Shown here piece by piece: positions 7,591 to 14,864 of a DNA stretch of 64,000 bases. Within the stretch, counting starts at the first letter, position 1, and each line of letters starts with the position of its first letter. A program made the position numbers and the translations under genes. The DNA is from Flavobacteriaceae bacterium PS02336 (GTDB lineage Bacteria > Bacteroidota > Bacteroidia > Flavobacteriales > Flavobacteriaceae): positions 868,001-932,000 of the forward strand of contig JASCOF010000002.1 of assembly GCA_029960065.1 (NCBI GenBank), written 5' to 3'. The notes beneath the pieces were generated by a model, which saw only the letters and a program-made list of their open reading frames with translations, searched no databases and was not told where the DNA came from.

Positions 7591-7995
7591 ATGGATAGTG
7601 AAAAAATCATATCAGAATTAAATTTTAAAGCCGTTCGAAGCAGTGGAGCCGGCGGGCAAAACGTAAACAAAGTTTCTTCAAAAGTCGTTTTGAGTTTTGA
7701 TTTGAATGCTTCACAGGCTTTATCTGAAGAAGAGAAATTACTTTTGCAAACTAATATCAATGCTCGTTTAACTATCGAAAATATCTTAATATTAAACTGC
7801 GACGAAGACCGAAGCCAGCTTAAAAATAAGGAAATTGTAACCAAGCGATTTTTAGAAATCATCAAAAAAGGATTGCATGTTCCAAAAATTAGAAAAGCGA
7901 CAAAAGTTCCAAAATCTGTAATTAAAAAAAGAATTAAGGATAAAAAGAATATTTCTGATTTAAAACAATCGCGCAGAAAACCGAATGTAGATTAA
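7591..7995 (+). CDS. arfB: Alternative ribosome-rescue factor / peptidyl-tRNA hydrolase
   Basis: It releases stalled peptides from non-stop ribosomes by hydrolysing peptidyl-tRNA. The 134 residues match ArfB (YaeJ). A release-factor-like domain carries the catalytic GGQ in VRSSGAGGQNVNKVSS near residue 22. It is followed by a basic tail (KKRIKDKKNISDLKQSRRKPN) that enters the empty mRNA channel. It starts one base after the previous stop codon, so it is the last gene of the pnuC run. The word tract and promoter that follow separate it from the TonB receptor. Confidence 0.95.
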   Translation: MDSEKIISELNFKAVRSSGAGGQNVNKVSSKVVLSFDLNASQALSEEEKLLLQTNINARLTIENILILNCDEDRSQLKNKEIVTKRFLEIIKKGLHVPKIRKATKVPKSVIKKRIKDKKNISDLKQSRRKPNVD

Positions 7996-8078
7996 ATGTC
8001 CAGTTTTTAAAATTCCAAATTCCAAAGAACAAACTGAAAACTGTTTTTTGGAATTTGGAATTTGATTTTTGGAGTTTT
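7996..8078. repeat. Inverted short-word tract (AATTCCAAATTCCAA / TTGGAATTTGGAATT)
   Basis: Left words CCAGTTTTTAAAATTCCAAATTCC are answered by CTGTTTTTTGGAATTTGGAATTTG, giving an imperfect inverted repeat of about 80 bp. The right half supplies the TTTG that serves as the -33 box of the next promoter. Confidence 0.6.
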
Positions 8079-8092
8079 TAACATTACATTTG
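8061..8092 (+). promoter_or_regulatory. Promoter of the TPP-riboswitch/TonB receptor unit
   Basis: TTTG at 8061-8064 and TACATTTG at 8085-8092 form a -33/-7 pair with a 20-bp spacer. Transcription would start near 8097, directly before the riboswitch. Confidence 0.65.
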
Positions 8093-8101
8093 CACTGTCT
8101 C

Positions 8102-8172
8102 AAAGGGGTGCTCTAAATAACGAGCTGAGATCATACCCAAAGAACCTGAGCGAGTAATGTTGCTAAGGGAAA
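8102..8172 (+). promoter_or_regulatory. TPP (thiamine pyrophosphate) riboswitch
   Basis: The conserved THI-box segments occur in order: AGGGGTGC, GAGCTGAGAT, ATACCC, GAACCTGA, GAGTAATG and a closing AGGGA. They form the pyrimidine- and pyrophosphate-sensing arms. It precedes only the TonB-dependent receptor, so that gene should be repressed when thiamine pyrophosphate is plentiful. About 100 bases follow before the ATG. I see no clear terminator there, so translational control is more likely. Confidence 0.93.
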
Positions 8173-8271
8173 AAACGACACTATCGAGCGTGCACACTTT
8201 ATTTTGTCGGGAAACACATTTATTAATTTAACAAAAGAATAATTCCCCCTTTTATTCGTAATTCTTTACGA

Positions 8272-10434
8272 ATGAAAACTTATTTTAAAGGTACTGAGGT
8301 ACTAAGCGACAAAGGTTCAAAGGTTGAAAATCTTAAGAGAACCAAATCTATTTTCTTTATTCTATTTTCTTTATTCTTTACTCTATTTTCTTCTGCACAG
8401 CAGCAAGATTCTACAAAAGTAAATCAGCTTGATGATGTATTGGTTTCAGCAGTTCGTGTTACGACTAAAACTCCAGTTACGTTTAGTAATATGGATAAAA
8501 AAGAAATCAAATACCGAAATCTTGGTCAAGATATTCCAGTTTTGATGAATTATCTGCCCTCAGTTGTAACAACATCTGATGCTGGAGGCGGAATAGGTTA
8601 CACAGGAATTAGAGTCCGCGGAAGCGATGCTACGAGAGTAAACGTTACAATTAATGGAATTCCGTATAACGATGCCGAAAGTCAAGGAACATTTTGGGTA
8701 AATATGCCCGATTTTGCTTCTTCTGTAGAAAGTCTGCAGTTGCAGCGCGGAGTAGGAACTTCTACAAATGGTTCTGGAGCTTTTGGAGCAAGTTTAAATA
8801 TGCTGACAGATAGTTATGCTTCTAAAGCAACAGGAGAGATTTCGAGTTCTTTCGGAAGTTTCAACTCGAATAAAAATACAGTAAAATTTAGTACGGGTTT
8901 ATTAAATGATCATTTTGAACTTGCAGGACGTTTGTCTACAGTTAAATCGGATGGTTATGTAGATCGAGCAAGTTCTGATTTGAAGTCGTATTTTCTTCAA
9001 GGAACTTACGTGGGGAAAACTACTTTAATTAAAGCGTTGGTTTTTGGAGGAACCCAGAAAACATACCAATCTTGGAACGGAATTGATTCGGAAACTTTAA
9101 ATGAAAATAGAAGATATAATTCGGCAGGTGCATATACGGACGAGTTTGGAAATCCTCGTTTTTATGATAATGAAACCGATAATTACAATCAGGATCATTA
9201 CCAATTGCATTGGAGCGAATCTATTTCTGATAAGTGGAGTACAAACGTGGCGCTTCATTACACAAAAGGGAAAGGGTATTTCGAAAATTATAAAGAAGAC
9301 GCACTTATGGCGGAGTATAATTTAGCACCAGCTGGAGATGTTTCTGAAACAGATTTAATTCGCCAAAAATGGTTAGACAATGATTTTTATGGAACTACTT
9401 TTTCTGCAAAATATAAAGATGAGAAGTTTGATGTAATTCTTGGAGGCGCTTGGAATAAATACGAAGGCGATCATTACGGAAAAGTAATTTGGGCTCGCAA
9501 TGCTTCGACTTCAGAATTAGGAGATCATTATTATGATGATTTCTCAACAAAAACAGATGGAAATGTTTTCGCGAAAGCAAATTACCAATTTACAGAGCAA
9601 TTAAGCTTATACGGAGATTTACAATACAGAAGAGTTGGATACAAAGCAAATAGTGCAGAAACAGGTTTAGTTGATGATACCTTCAATTTCTTTAATCCAA
9701 AAGCGGGTTTGAATTATGCTTTTAATGAAAAAAACACTTTGTATTTTTCTTATGCAAGAGCGAATCGTGAACCAAACAGAACAGATTACGAAGGCGGAAA
9801 TGTAAAACCAGAAAAACTAAATGATTTTGAGTTAGGATGGAGGTTTAATTCAGAGAAATTTCAATTGAATTCGAATTTCTATTATATGGGATATAAAGAT
9901 CAGTTGATTTTAACCGGAAGACTAGATGACGTTGGAGCACCAATTCGTGCCAATACCGAGAAAAGTTACCGTTTAGGTTTTGAAGTTGATGCAACGATTG
10001 CACTTTCGGAGAAATTTACTTTAAGACCAAACTTTACTTTAAGCAGCAACAAAAATGTAGATTTAGCAGTTGACGGTGAATATTATGGAACGACCAAAAT
10101 TGCCTATTCTCCAGAAGTAATTGCAGGAAACGTTATAGTGTATAAACCAATCGAAAGATTGTATATTTCTTTATTGCAAAAATACGTTGGAGAACAATAC
10201 ATGAACAATATCGAGCTGCCTGCTGCTAAACTGGCAGATTACTTTGTAAATGATTTAAATGTTTCTTACGAAATACGTCCAAATGCCATTTTCAAATCAA
10301 TCACGATTACTGGAATGGTAAATAATATTTTAGATAAAAAATATGTTTCAAATGGAGCAATGTGGGATGTTTATCCTTACTACTATCCGCAGGCAGGAAT
10401 TAATTTCTTAGCAGGGTTGACATTGAAATTCTAA
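8272..10434 (+). CDS. TonB-dependent outer-membrane receptor, predicted thiamine importer
   Basis: A 720-residue outer-membrane receptor. It has a signal peptide ending near residue 43 (FFTLFSSAQ), a TonB-box-like region (DDVLVSAVRVTTKTP), a plug domain with VRGSDATRVNVTINGIPYND, and a beta barrel ending in an aromatic-terminated strand (NFLAGLTLKF). The TPP riboswitch upstream argues for thiamine or a precursor as ligand; this is inference. The first 25 residues are unusual for a signal peptide and are encoded by short direct words (GGTACTGAGGTACTAAG, AAGGTTCAAAGGTTG). No later ATG precedes the hydrophobic core, so the repeat has become part of the gene. Confidence 0.93.
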   Translation: MKTYFKGTEVLSDKGSKVENLKRTKSIFFILFSLFFTLFSSAQQQDSTKVNQLDDVLVSAVRVTTKTPVTFSNMDKKEIKYRNLGQDIPVLMNYLPSVVTTSDAGGGIGYTGIRVRGSDATRVNVTINGIPYNDAESQGTFWVNMPDFASSVESLQLQRGVGTSTNGSGAFGASLNMLTDSYASKATGEISSSFGSFNSNKNTVKFSTGLLNDHFELAGRLSTVKSDGYVDRASSDLKSYFLQGTYVGKTTLIKALVFGGTQKTYQSWNGIDSETLNENRRYNSAGAYTDEFGNPRFYDNETDNYNQDHYQLHWSESISDKWSTNVALHYTKGKGYFENYKEDALMAEYNLAPAGDVSETDLIRQKWLDNDFYGTTFSAKYKDEKFDVILGGAWNKYEGDHYGKVIWARNASTSELGDHYYDDFSTKTDGNVFAKANYQFTEQLSLYGDLQYRRVGYKANSAETGLVDDTFNFFNPKAGLNYAFNEKNTLYFSYARANREPNRTDYEGGNVKPEKLNDFELGWRFNSEKFQLNSNFYYMGYKDQLILTGRLDDVGAPIRANTEKSYRLGFEVDATIALSEKFTLRPNFTLSSNKNVDLAVDGEYYGTTKIAYSPEVIAGNVIVYKPIERLYISLLQKYVGEQYMNNIELPAAKLADYFVNDLNVSYEIRPNAIFKSITITGMVNNILDKKYVSNGAMWDVYPYYYPQAGINFLAGLTLKF
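8288..8326 (+). repeat. Word tract inside the receptor's signal-peptide coding region
   Basis: GGTACT-GA-GGTACT and AAAGGTTC-AAAGGTTG are adjacent direct repeats coding for part of the polar N-terminus (about residues 6-18). They resemble the intergenic word tracts rather than normal signal-peptide sequence. Confidence 0.5.
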
Positions 10435-10450
10435 CTAAATTAAGATCTAA

Positions 10451-10484
10451 AAAAAAGCCTGAAATATTTTTCAGGCTTTTTTTT
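10451..10484. terminator. Bidirectional terminator, TonB receptor / Rieske-like gene
   Basis: AAAAAAGCCTGAAA-TATT-TTTCAGGCTTTTTTTT is a strong stem flanked by A and T runs, placed between convergent genes. It overlaps the last codon region of the minus-strand lipoprotein gene. Confidence 0.92.
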
Positions 10485-10899
10485 AATTATATACATGAAC
10501 CACAGATCCAGACGATTCTACACGATATTGTTTCATCGGATATTCTTTTCCGCCAAGTCCTGTAAATAAATTATACTGGGCTTTGTCACAAGAACAAACA
10601 GCGTAAATTCCGTCGATAGTCATAGCAGTACAAGAAGTAAGAGCTTGGTTTGGACATGCTGCGTCAAAAGCAGTATATGTTCCTTCGCCTGTTTTCATCA
10701 CTATAATACCTTTTGCACCATAATTGGAAACATAAACAGGATTACTCGGATACAATAATTTATTATAAGTTGGAAGATTGGTATCGAGATAAGCGTTTAC
10801 AGAATAATTAGGAATATACGGATTGTTATTGCTTCTGTTATTGTCGCTGCAAGAAAATAAAACAGCGCTAAGTGCGATAAAGAACCAGATTTTTTTCAT
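10483..10899 (-). CDS. Rieske-fold-like lipoprotein lacking the cluster histidines
   Basis: The 138-residue product is exported and lipid-anchored: signal peptide with lipobox LFSC, Cys17. The C-terminal half resembles a Rieske domain: ACPNQ at 81-85 stands where C-x-H is expected, and CSCDKAQYNLFTG at 102-114 stands where CPCHGAQFDLxTG is usual. The two cysteines (82 and 102) remain, but Asn84 and Asp105 replace both iron-binding histidines. Two extra cysteines, 90 and 104, could form disulfides. A normal [2Fe-2S] Rieske cluster is therefore unlikely. The function is unknown. It converges on the thiamine-receptor gene and has its own upstream region. Confidence 0.7.
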   Translation of the reverse strand: MKKIWFFIALSAVLFSCSDNNRSNNNPYIPNYSVNAYLDTNLPTYNKLLYPSNPVYVSNYGAKGIIVMKTGEGTYTAFDAACPNQALTSCTAMTIDGIYAVCSCDKAQYNLFTGLGGKEYPMKQYRVESSGSVVHVYN

Positions 10900-10991
10900 T
10901 ATTTGGATAAGAATTAGTGAAACAAAAATAATTTATTTAGATTTGAAATCTATATGATTAACATATAATTATGTACTATTAAAAATTATAG

Positions 10992-10999
10992 TATATTTG
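10992..10999 (+). promoter_or_regulatory. -7 element of greA promoter
   Basis: TATATTTG is an exact TAnnTTTG match. The start site would be near 11004, only a few bases before the leader hairpin. Confidence 0.6.
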
Positions 11000-11004
11000 T
11001 GGTA

Positions 11005-11032
11005 AGAAAATCCCGTCGCGATGGGATTTTTT
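11005..11032 (+). terminator. Leader hairpin with U-tract upstream of greA (attenuator-like)
   Basis: AAAATCCCGT-CGCG-ATGGGATTTT gives a 10-bp stem with a 4-base loop, followed by a six-base T run (11027-11032). It lies between the promoter and the start codon at 11056, so transcripts would end about 30 bases after initiation unless read through. It resembles an attenuator or small-RNA-producing leader. Confidence 0.7.
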
Positions 11033-11055
11033 GTATTTATATAAACGATGAAGTT

Positions 11056-11532
11056 ATGAGTAAAGTATCTTATTATACAGCAGAAGGACTAAAAAAGTTA
11101 AAAGATGAATTGGAGCATTTAAAAAGTGTAATGCGTCCAAAGGCATCTCAAGATATTGCAGACGCGAGAGATAAAGGTGATTTATCTGAAAACGCAGAAT
11201 ATGATGCAGCAAAAGAAGCACAAGGTTTATTAGAAATGAGAATTTCTAAACTGGAAGAGGTTTATGCAAATGCAAGATTAATTGATGAGTCTCAATTAGA
11301 CGTTTCTAAAGTTTTGGTTTTATCAAATGTAAAAATCAAAAACCAAAGTAACGGAATGGAGATGAAATATACGCTTGTAGCAGAAAGTGAAGCCGATTTA
11401 AAAACAGGTAAAATCTCTGTAACATCTCCTATTGGAAAAGGTTTATTAGGGAAATCTGTTGGAGAAGTAGCAGAAATTACAGTTCCTAACGGAGTTTTGA
11501 AATTTGAAATTCTAGAAATCTCAAGAGACTAA
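11056..11532 (+). CDS. greA: Transcription elongation factor GreA
   Basis: GreA enters the secondary channel of RNA polymerase and stimulates cleavage of backtracked RNA. The 158-residue form starting MSKVSYYTAEGLKKL is chosen. The frame is open from 10999, but that extension is encoded by the leader hairpin and has no family counterpart. An N-terminal coiled coil carries the acidic tip DARDKGDLSENAEYDAAKEAQG (about 36-57), with the catalytic Asp-Glu pair present. The C-terminal FKBP-like domain ends VPNGVLKFEILEI. It is a single gene with its own promoter and hairpin leader. Confidence 0.97.
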   Translation: MSKVSYYTAEGLKKLKDELEHLKSVMRPKASQDIADARDKGDLSENAEYDAAKEAQGLLEMRISKLEEVYANARLIDESQLDVSKVLVLSNVKIKNQSNGMEMKYTLVAESEADLKTGKISVTSPIGKGLLGKSVGEVAEITVPNGVLKFEILEISRD

Positions 11533-11535
11533 TTT

Positions 11536-11602
11536 TAGTTTAACCGTTTAATCGTTAAATCGATCGGTTAAACGAATAAACAGTTAAACGATTAAACCAA
11601 AA
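11536..11602. repeat. Inverted word tract (GTTTAACCGTTTAATCG...)
   Basis: The spacer between greA and the HIT gene consists almost wholly of the words GTTTAA, CGTTTAATCG, CGGTTAAACG and CGATTAAAC in both orientations. It could fold into several competing stems. It reaches to within a few bases of the HIT start codon. Confidence 0.55.
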
Positions 11603-11608
11603 AAAACA

Positions 11609-11998
11609 ATGGCATCAATATTCACTAAAATTGTAAACGGAGAAATTCCAGCTTATAAAATTGCTGAAGACGATAATTATTTGGCTTTTTTAGATGTAAA
11701 CCCAAATGCAAAAGGACATACGCTGTGCATTCCAAAACAAGAAATCGATAAGATTTTTGATATGGATGAAGAACTGTATTTAGGTTTAATGAAGTTTTCT
11801 AAAAAGATTGCTGCAGCCTTAGAAAAAACAGTTCCCTGCAAAAGAGTCGGAATAGCAGTTGTTGGACTTGAAGTGCCTCATGCACACGTACATTTGATTC
11901 CCTTGAATGAAATGGATGAAATGCGTTTTATTAATAAAGTTTCACTTTCTAAAGAAGAGTTTGAAGCTTTAGCAAAAGATATTCAAGCGAATTTGTAA
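11609..11998 (+). CDS. HIT family nucleotide hydrolase (HinT-like)
   Basis: A cytoplasmic histidine-triad protein of 129 residues, the usual HinT size. It begins SIFTKIVNGEIPAYKI and carries the catalytic triad PHAHVHLIPL (His-x-His-x-His) near residue 89. HinT proteins hydrolyse AMP-lysine or aminoacyl-adenylate-type phosphoramidates, but the physiological substrate is uncertain. The position downstream of greA is common in Bacteroidota. The word tract between them may carry no terminator, so co-transcription is possible. Confidence 0.95.
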   Translation: MASIFTKIVNGEIPAYKIAEDDNYLAFLDVNPNAKGHTLCIPKQEIDKIFDMDEELYLGLMKFSKKIAAALEKTVPCKRVGIAVVGLEVPHAHVHLIPLNEMDEMRFINKVSLSKEEFEALAKDIQANL

Positions 11999-12000
11999 AT

Positions 12001-12028
12001 ACTTCGACTTCGCTCAGTCTGACAAAGA
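12001..12028. repeat. Short repeat (ACTTCGACTTCGCTCAGTCTGAC)
   Basis: This GC-richer segment just after the HIT stop codon contains CTTCGACTTCG. It resembles a short dispersed sequence I associate with Flavobacterium spacers. There is no second copy in this window, so this rests on recollection. Confidence 0.3.
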
Positions 12029-12035
12029 CATAAAC

Positions 12036-12069
12036 AAAAGTGCAGTAATTAATTTTACTGCACTTTTTT
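12036..12069. terminator. Bidirectional terminator, HIT gene / histidine kinase
   Basis: AAAAGTGCAGTAA-TTAATT-TTACTGCACTTTTTT is a long stem with A/T flanks between convergent genes. It includes the end of the kinase coding sequence. Confidence 0.9.
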
Positions 12070-13206
12070 ATTTAAAGATATTTGAAAAGTCGTTCCCTTT
12101 CCAATTTCAGATTGTAAAACCTTAATGTGCCCATTATGATATTCTTCCACAATTCTTTTAGTTAAGGAAAGTCCGAGTCCCCAGCCTCGTTTTTTGGTGG
12201 TAAAGCCAGGCTCAAAAATAGTTTTAAACTGCTTTTTCAAAATTCCAGTTCCGGAATCTTTTATATTGATTTTTACAAGAAAAGCATCTTGTTCTACTTG
12301 AAGATCAAGAGTTCCTCTTCCTTTCATGGCATCAATGGCATTTTTAACCAAATTTTCGATCGTCCAGCTGTGTAATGTTGGATTAATCATGGCGTAAATA
12401 GGCTCTTGCGGCGCTTTGAATGAAAATGCAACCTGTTTAGAAAACCGAGACTGAAGATATTCATAAGCATTTTGTGTCTCTTCAATGATATTTCGCGGTT
12501 CAAGAATAGGAACAGAACCAATTTTCGAAAAACGATCCGTAATGGTCTGTAATCGTTCAATGTCTTTTTGAATTTCAAGACTAATTGAAGGATCAATATT
12601 TTCGGTTTTCAATATTTCAACCCATCCAATCAAAGAAAATAAAGGCGTCCCAATTTGATGCGCCGTTTCTTTAGCCATTCCCGCCCAAAGTTTATTCTGC
12701 GTTGCCATTTTGGTGCTTTTATAAAAATTATAAATCAAAGCCACACACAAAACAATAATTAAAAATAAAGCAATTGGATAATATTTCAGTTTATTCAATA
12801 AACCAGAATTTCCGTAGTATAAGGTTTGATATTTTCCTGGAGCATATTCAAAAGTTATTGGCTCATTTTCATTTCTTAACTTATTTAAATAAGCACTTCT
12901 TTTTTTCTTATTGGTAAGAATTTCGTCTGGAACATTAGTGGCACTAACTACTTTATCAAACAAAATTACTATGGCAGGAATAGAAGTGTTATTATTGATA
13001 ATTTGAAGCGGTAATTCGACATCAGTATTTTCATTGGCATTAAGAATTGTAATTTGAGCATTTACAAAAAGCTTCATTTTTAAACGTTCTTCATTTTTAA
13101 AAATTTGGAAGAAAGTATAAGTATTCCAAAGAATTAGAGAAATAATTAAGAAGCAGATAGAGATAATAATCCAGCGAGTTGTATTTGTTCTTTCAGAAAA
13201 AGACAT
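12055..13206 (-). CDS. Orphan sensor histidine kinase
   Basis: An inner-membrane sensor kinase of 383 residues. Transmembrane segments lie at about 11-34 and 144-162 and enclose a periplasmic domain of about 105 residues without a recognisable fold. There is no HAMP domain. The H-box is AKETAHQIGTPLFSLIGW with His183. The N-box NLVKNAIDA, the G1 box KDSGTGI and the G2 box GWGLGLSLTKRIVEEYHNG follow. The H-box with His-Gln-Ile-Gly-Thr-Pro is a variant typical of some Bacteroidota kinases. No response regulator is adjacent, so its partner must be elsewhere. A terminator shared with the HIT gene ends it. Confidence 0.93.
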   Translation of the reverse strand: MSFSERTNTTRWIIISICFLIISLILWNTYTFFQIFKNEERLKMKLFVNAQITILNANENTDVELPLQIINNNTSIPAIVILFDKVVSATNVPDEILTNKKKRSAYLNKLRNENEPITFEYAPGKYQTLYYGNSGLLNKLKYYPIALFLIIVLCVALIYNFYKSTKMATQNKLWAGMAKETAHQIGTPLFSLIGWVEILKTENIDPSISLEIQKDIERLQTITDRFSKIGSVPILEPRNIIEETQNAYEYLQSRFSKQVAFSFKAPQEPIYAMINPTLHSWTIENLVKNAIDAMKGRGTLDLQVEQDAFLVKINIKDSGTGILKKQFKTIFEPGFTTKKRGWGLGLSLTKRIVEEYHNGHIKVLQSEIGKGTTFQISLNKKVQ

Positions 13207-13320
13207 ATCCAGTTTTTTGAGGTATAAATATAACGAAATATACGCATTCTATATTTTGCAGATACCGAAAGTTTTTTTGTTTTATCTGCAAAAGTATTTC
13301 TCATAATTAAACGATTTCAA

Positions 13321-13328
13321 TACTTTTG
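13321..13328 (+). promoter_or_regulatory. -7 element of flavin reductase gene
   Basis: TACTTTTG matches TAnnTTTG, 38 bases before the ATG at 13366. The divergent 159-bp spacer also serves the histidine kinase. Confidence 0.5.
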
Positions 13329-13365
13329 CAGGTACCAAAATGAGATTTGGTTTAAATCAAAAAGT

Positions 13366-14241
13366 ATGATCAGCATTAACCCGAAAGAGATACCAACGGC
13401 CAAGTTGCAGGGCTATCTGCAGAGTGCAGTAGGTCCGAGACCAATTGCTTTTGCAAGTACAATCAGCGAAAAAGGCATTCCAAATTTGTCGCCGTTTAGT
13501 TTCTTTAATGTGTTTAGTGCAAACCCGCCAATTTTGGTATTTTCGCCATCACGAAGAGTTCGCGATAATACAATAAAACATACTTTAATTAATGCAGAAG
13601 CAACGCGTGAAGTAGTAATTAATGTTGTGAATTTTGATTTAGTGCAGCAGACTTCTTTGGCAAGTACAGAATATGGAGACGGTGTAAATGAATTTATAAA
13701 AGCGGGTTTAACTCAGATTCCTTCCGATTTAGTAAAACCTTATCGTGTAAAAGAATCTCCAGTTCAATTTGAATGCAAGGTAACGCAGATTATTCCGTTA
13801 GGAGAAGAAGGCGGAGCTGGAAATTTGATTTTATGTGAAGTGATAAAAATTCACATTCACGAATCTATTTTAGACGAGAACGGAGCAATCGACCAGCATA
13901 AAATTGATTTGGTTTCGAGATTAGGAAATAACTGGTATTCAAGATCCAATCAAGGGCTTTTTGAAGTGGCAAAACCCTTGACAACACTAGGAGTAGGAGT
14001 AGATGCCATACCAGATTTTGTAAAAGAAAGTGCCGTTTTTGACGGAAATGATTTAGGTAAATTAGGTAATATTGAAGCCTTGCCTACAAAAGAAGAAGTT
14101 AGTATATTTGTGAAAGAAAATTTTTCCGTCAAAGGCGTTTTAAGTTCAGATGACCAGAAAAAAGTACACTTAGAAGCCAAAAAGTATCTCGATAACGGCG
14201 ATGTAGAATCGGCTTGGAAAGTGCTTTTAGCGAAAAAATAA
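13366..14241 (+). CDS. Flavin reductase-like, FMN-binding protein
   Basis: The 291-residue cytoplasmic protein has the split-barrel flavin reductase fold in residues 1-190, with GPRPIAFASTISEKGIPNLSPFSFFNVFSANPPIL binding FMN. The C-terminal 90 residues, including KKVHLEAKKYLDNGDVESAWKVL, form a helical extension seen in Bacteroidota members. The family reduces flavins or acts as a flavoprotein oxidoreductase; the substrate is unknown. It is followed after 33 bases by the DUF3127 gene, so the two probably form one message. Confidence 0.9.
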   Translation: MISINPKEIPTAKLQGYLQSAVGPRPIAFASTISEKGIPNLSPFSFFNVFSANPPILVFSPSRRVRDNTIKHTLINAEATREVVINVVNFDLVQQTSLASTEYGDGVNEFIKAGLTQIPSDLVKPYRVKESPVQFECKVTQIIPLGEEGGAGNLILCEVIKIHIHESILDENGAIDQHKIDLVSRLGNNWYSRSNQGLFEVAKPLTTLGVGVDAIPDFVKESAVFDGNDLGKLGNIEALPTKEEVSIFVKENFSVKGVLSSDDQKKVHLEAKKYLDNGDVESAWKVLLAKK

Positions 14242-14274
14242 AAGAAATAGAAACAATAATTAATATAGACGAAG

Positions 14275-14646
14275 ATGGAAGTTACAGGAAAAGTAAAAGT
14301 GGTTAACCCAGAGCAGCAAGTTAGTGCCTCATTCAAAAAAAGAGAGTTAGTTGTTACTACTGAGGAGCAGTATCCACAACATATTTTAATCGAATTTACA
14401 CAAGATAAATGCGATTTGTTGAGTAGCTATAAACAAGGAGAGGCAGTAAAAGTTTCTATCAATTTAAGAGGAAGAGAATGGGTTAATCCTCAGGGAGAAA
14501 CTAGATATTTCAATAGTATTCAAGGTTGGAGAATCGAAAGATTAGCAGATGCAGCGCCTACACAAGCACCGCCAATGCCAACTGCAGAAACTTTTGCTCC
14601 AGCAGCAAACTTAAACGAAGACGAACCAGACGATTTACCGTTCTAA
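14275..14646 (+). CDS. DUF3127 protein, OB-fold with SSB-like C-terminal tip
   Basis: The 123-residue product has a predicted OB-fold core (residues 1-85: VTGKVKVVNPEQQVSASFKKRELVV, ILIEFTQDKCDLLSSY, YFNSIQGWRIER). A flexible Pro/Ala linker follows, and an acidic tail ends DEPDDLPF. Single-stranded-DNA-binding proteins end in almost the same tip (DDxPF), which docks repair and replication partners. DUF3127 is of unknown function. The layout suggests a paralogous ssDNA-binding or partner-docking protein. The core is shorter than canonical SSB. Confidence 0.85.
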   Translation: MEVTGKVKVVNPEQQVSASFKKRELVVTTEEQYPQHILIEFTQDKCDLLSSYKQGEAVKVSINLRGREWVNPQGETRYFNSIQGWRIERLADAAPTQAPPMPTAETFAPAANLNEDEPDDLPF

Positions 14647-14651
14647 TAAAG

Positions 14652-14848
14652 GTTTAAATTCCAATATATTAAATTCCAAATTCCAATTCATTACAATGTT
14701 TTGGGATTTGGAATTTTAGTTTACTCTCAGTTTAAAGGCAAGATTGAGATTAGCTATAACGTATAGAACTTTGTCAAAGTTTAAAACTTTGACAAAGTTT
14801 CACTCTGATTTTGGAATTTCATTTTTGGAATTTGGTATTTGAAGTTTA
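14652..14848. repeat. Word tracts around a palindrome in the DUF3127-aat spacer
   Basis: The 218-bp spacer holds AAATTCC/AATTCCAAATTCC words at the left and TTTTGGAATTTCATTTTTGGAATTTGG words at the right, again inverted. They surround the perfect palindrome at 14767-14799. No gene is seen. Confidence 0.5.
14767..14799. repeat. Perfect palindrome, 16-bp arms (AACTTTGTCAAAGTTT)
   Basis: The left arm at 14767-14782 and its exact complement at 14784-14799 are separated by one base. The architecture (16-bp arms, near-zero spacer, TTTAAAA centre) is the same as the palindrome at 276-307 but the sequence differs. No T-run follows, so it is not an obvious terminator. Confidence 0.75.
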
Positions 14849-14864
14849 ATTATTGAGATTTTAG

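Noticed and set aside
10483..10899. Functional Rieske [2Fe-2S] protein
   Set aside because: Both histidine ligands are replaced (Asn84, Asp105), so a standard cluster is not supported.
10999..11055. N-terminal extension of greA (MVRKSRRDGIF...)
   Set aside because: It is encoded by the leader hairpin and starts at the promoter; the family start is MSKVSYYT at 11056.
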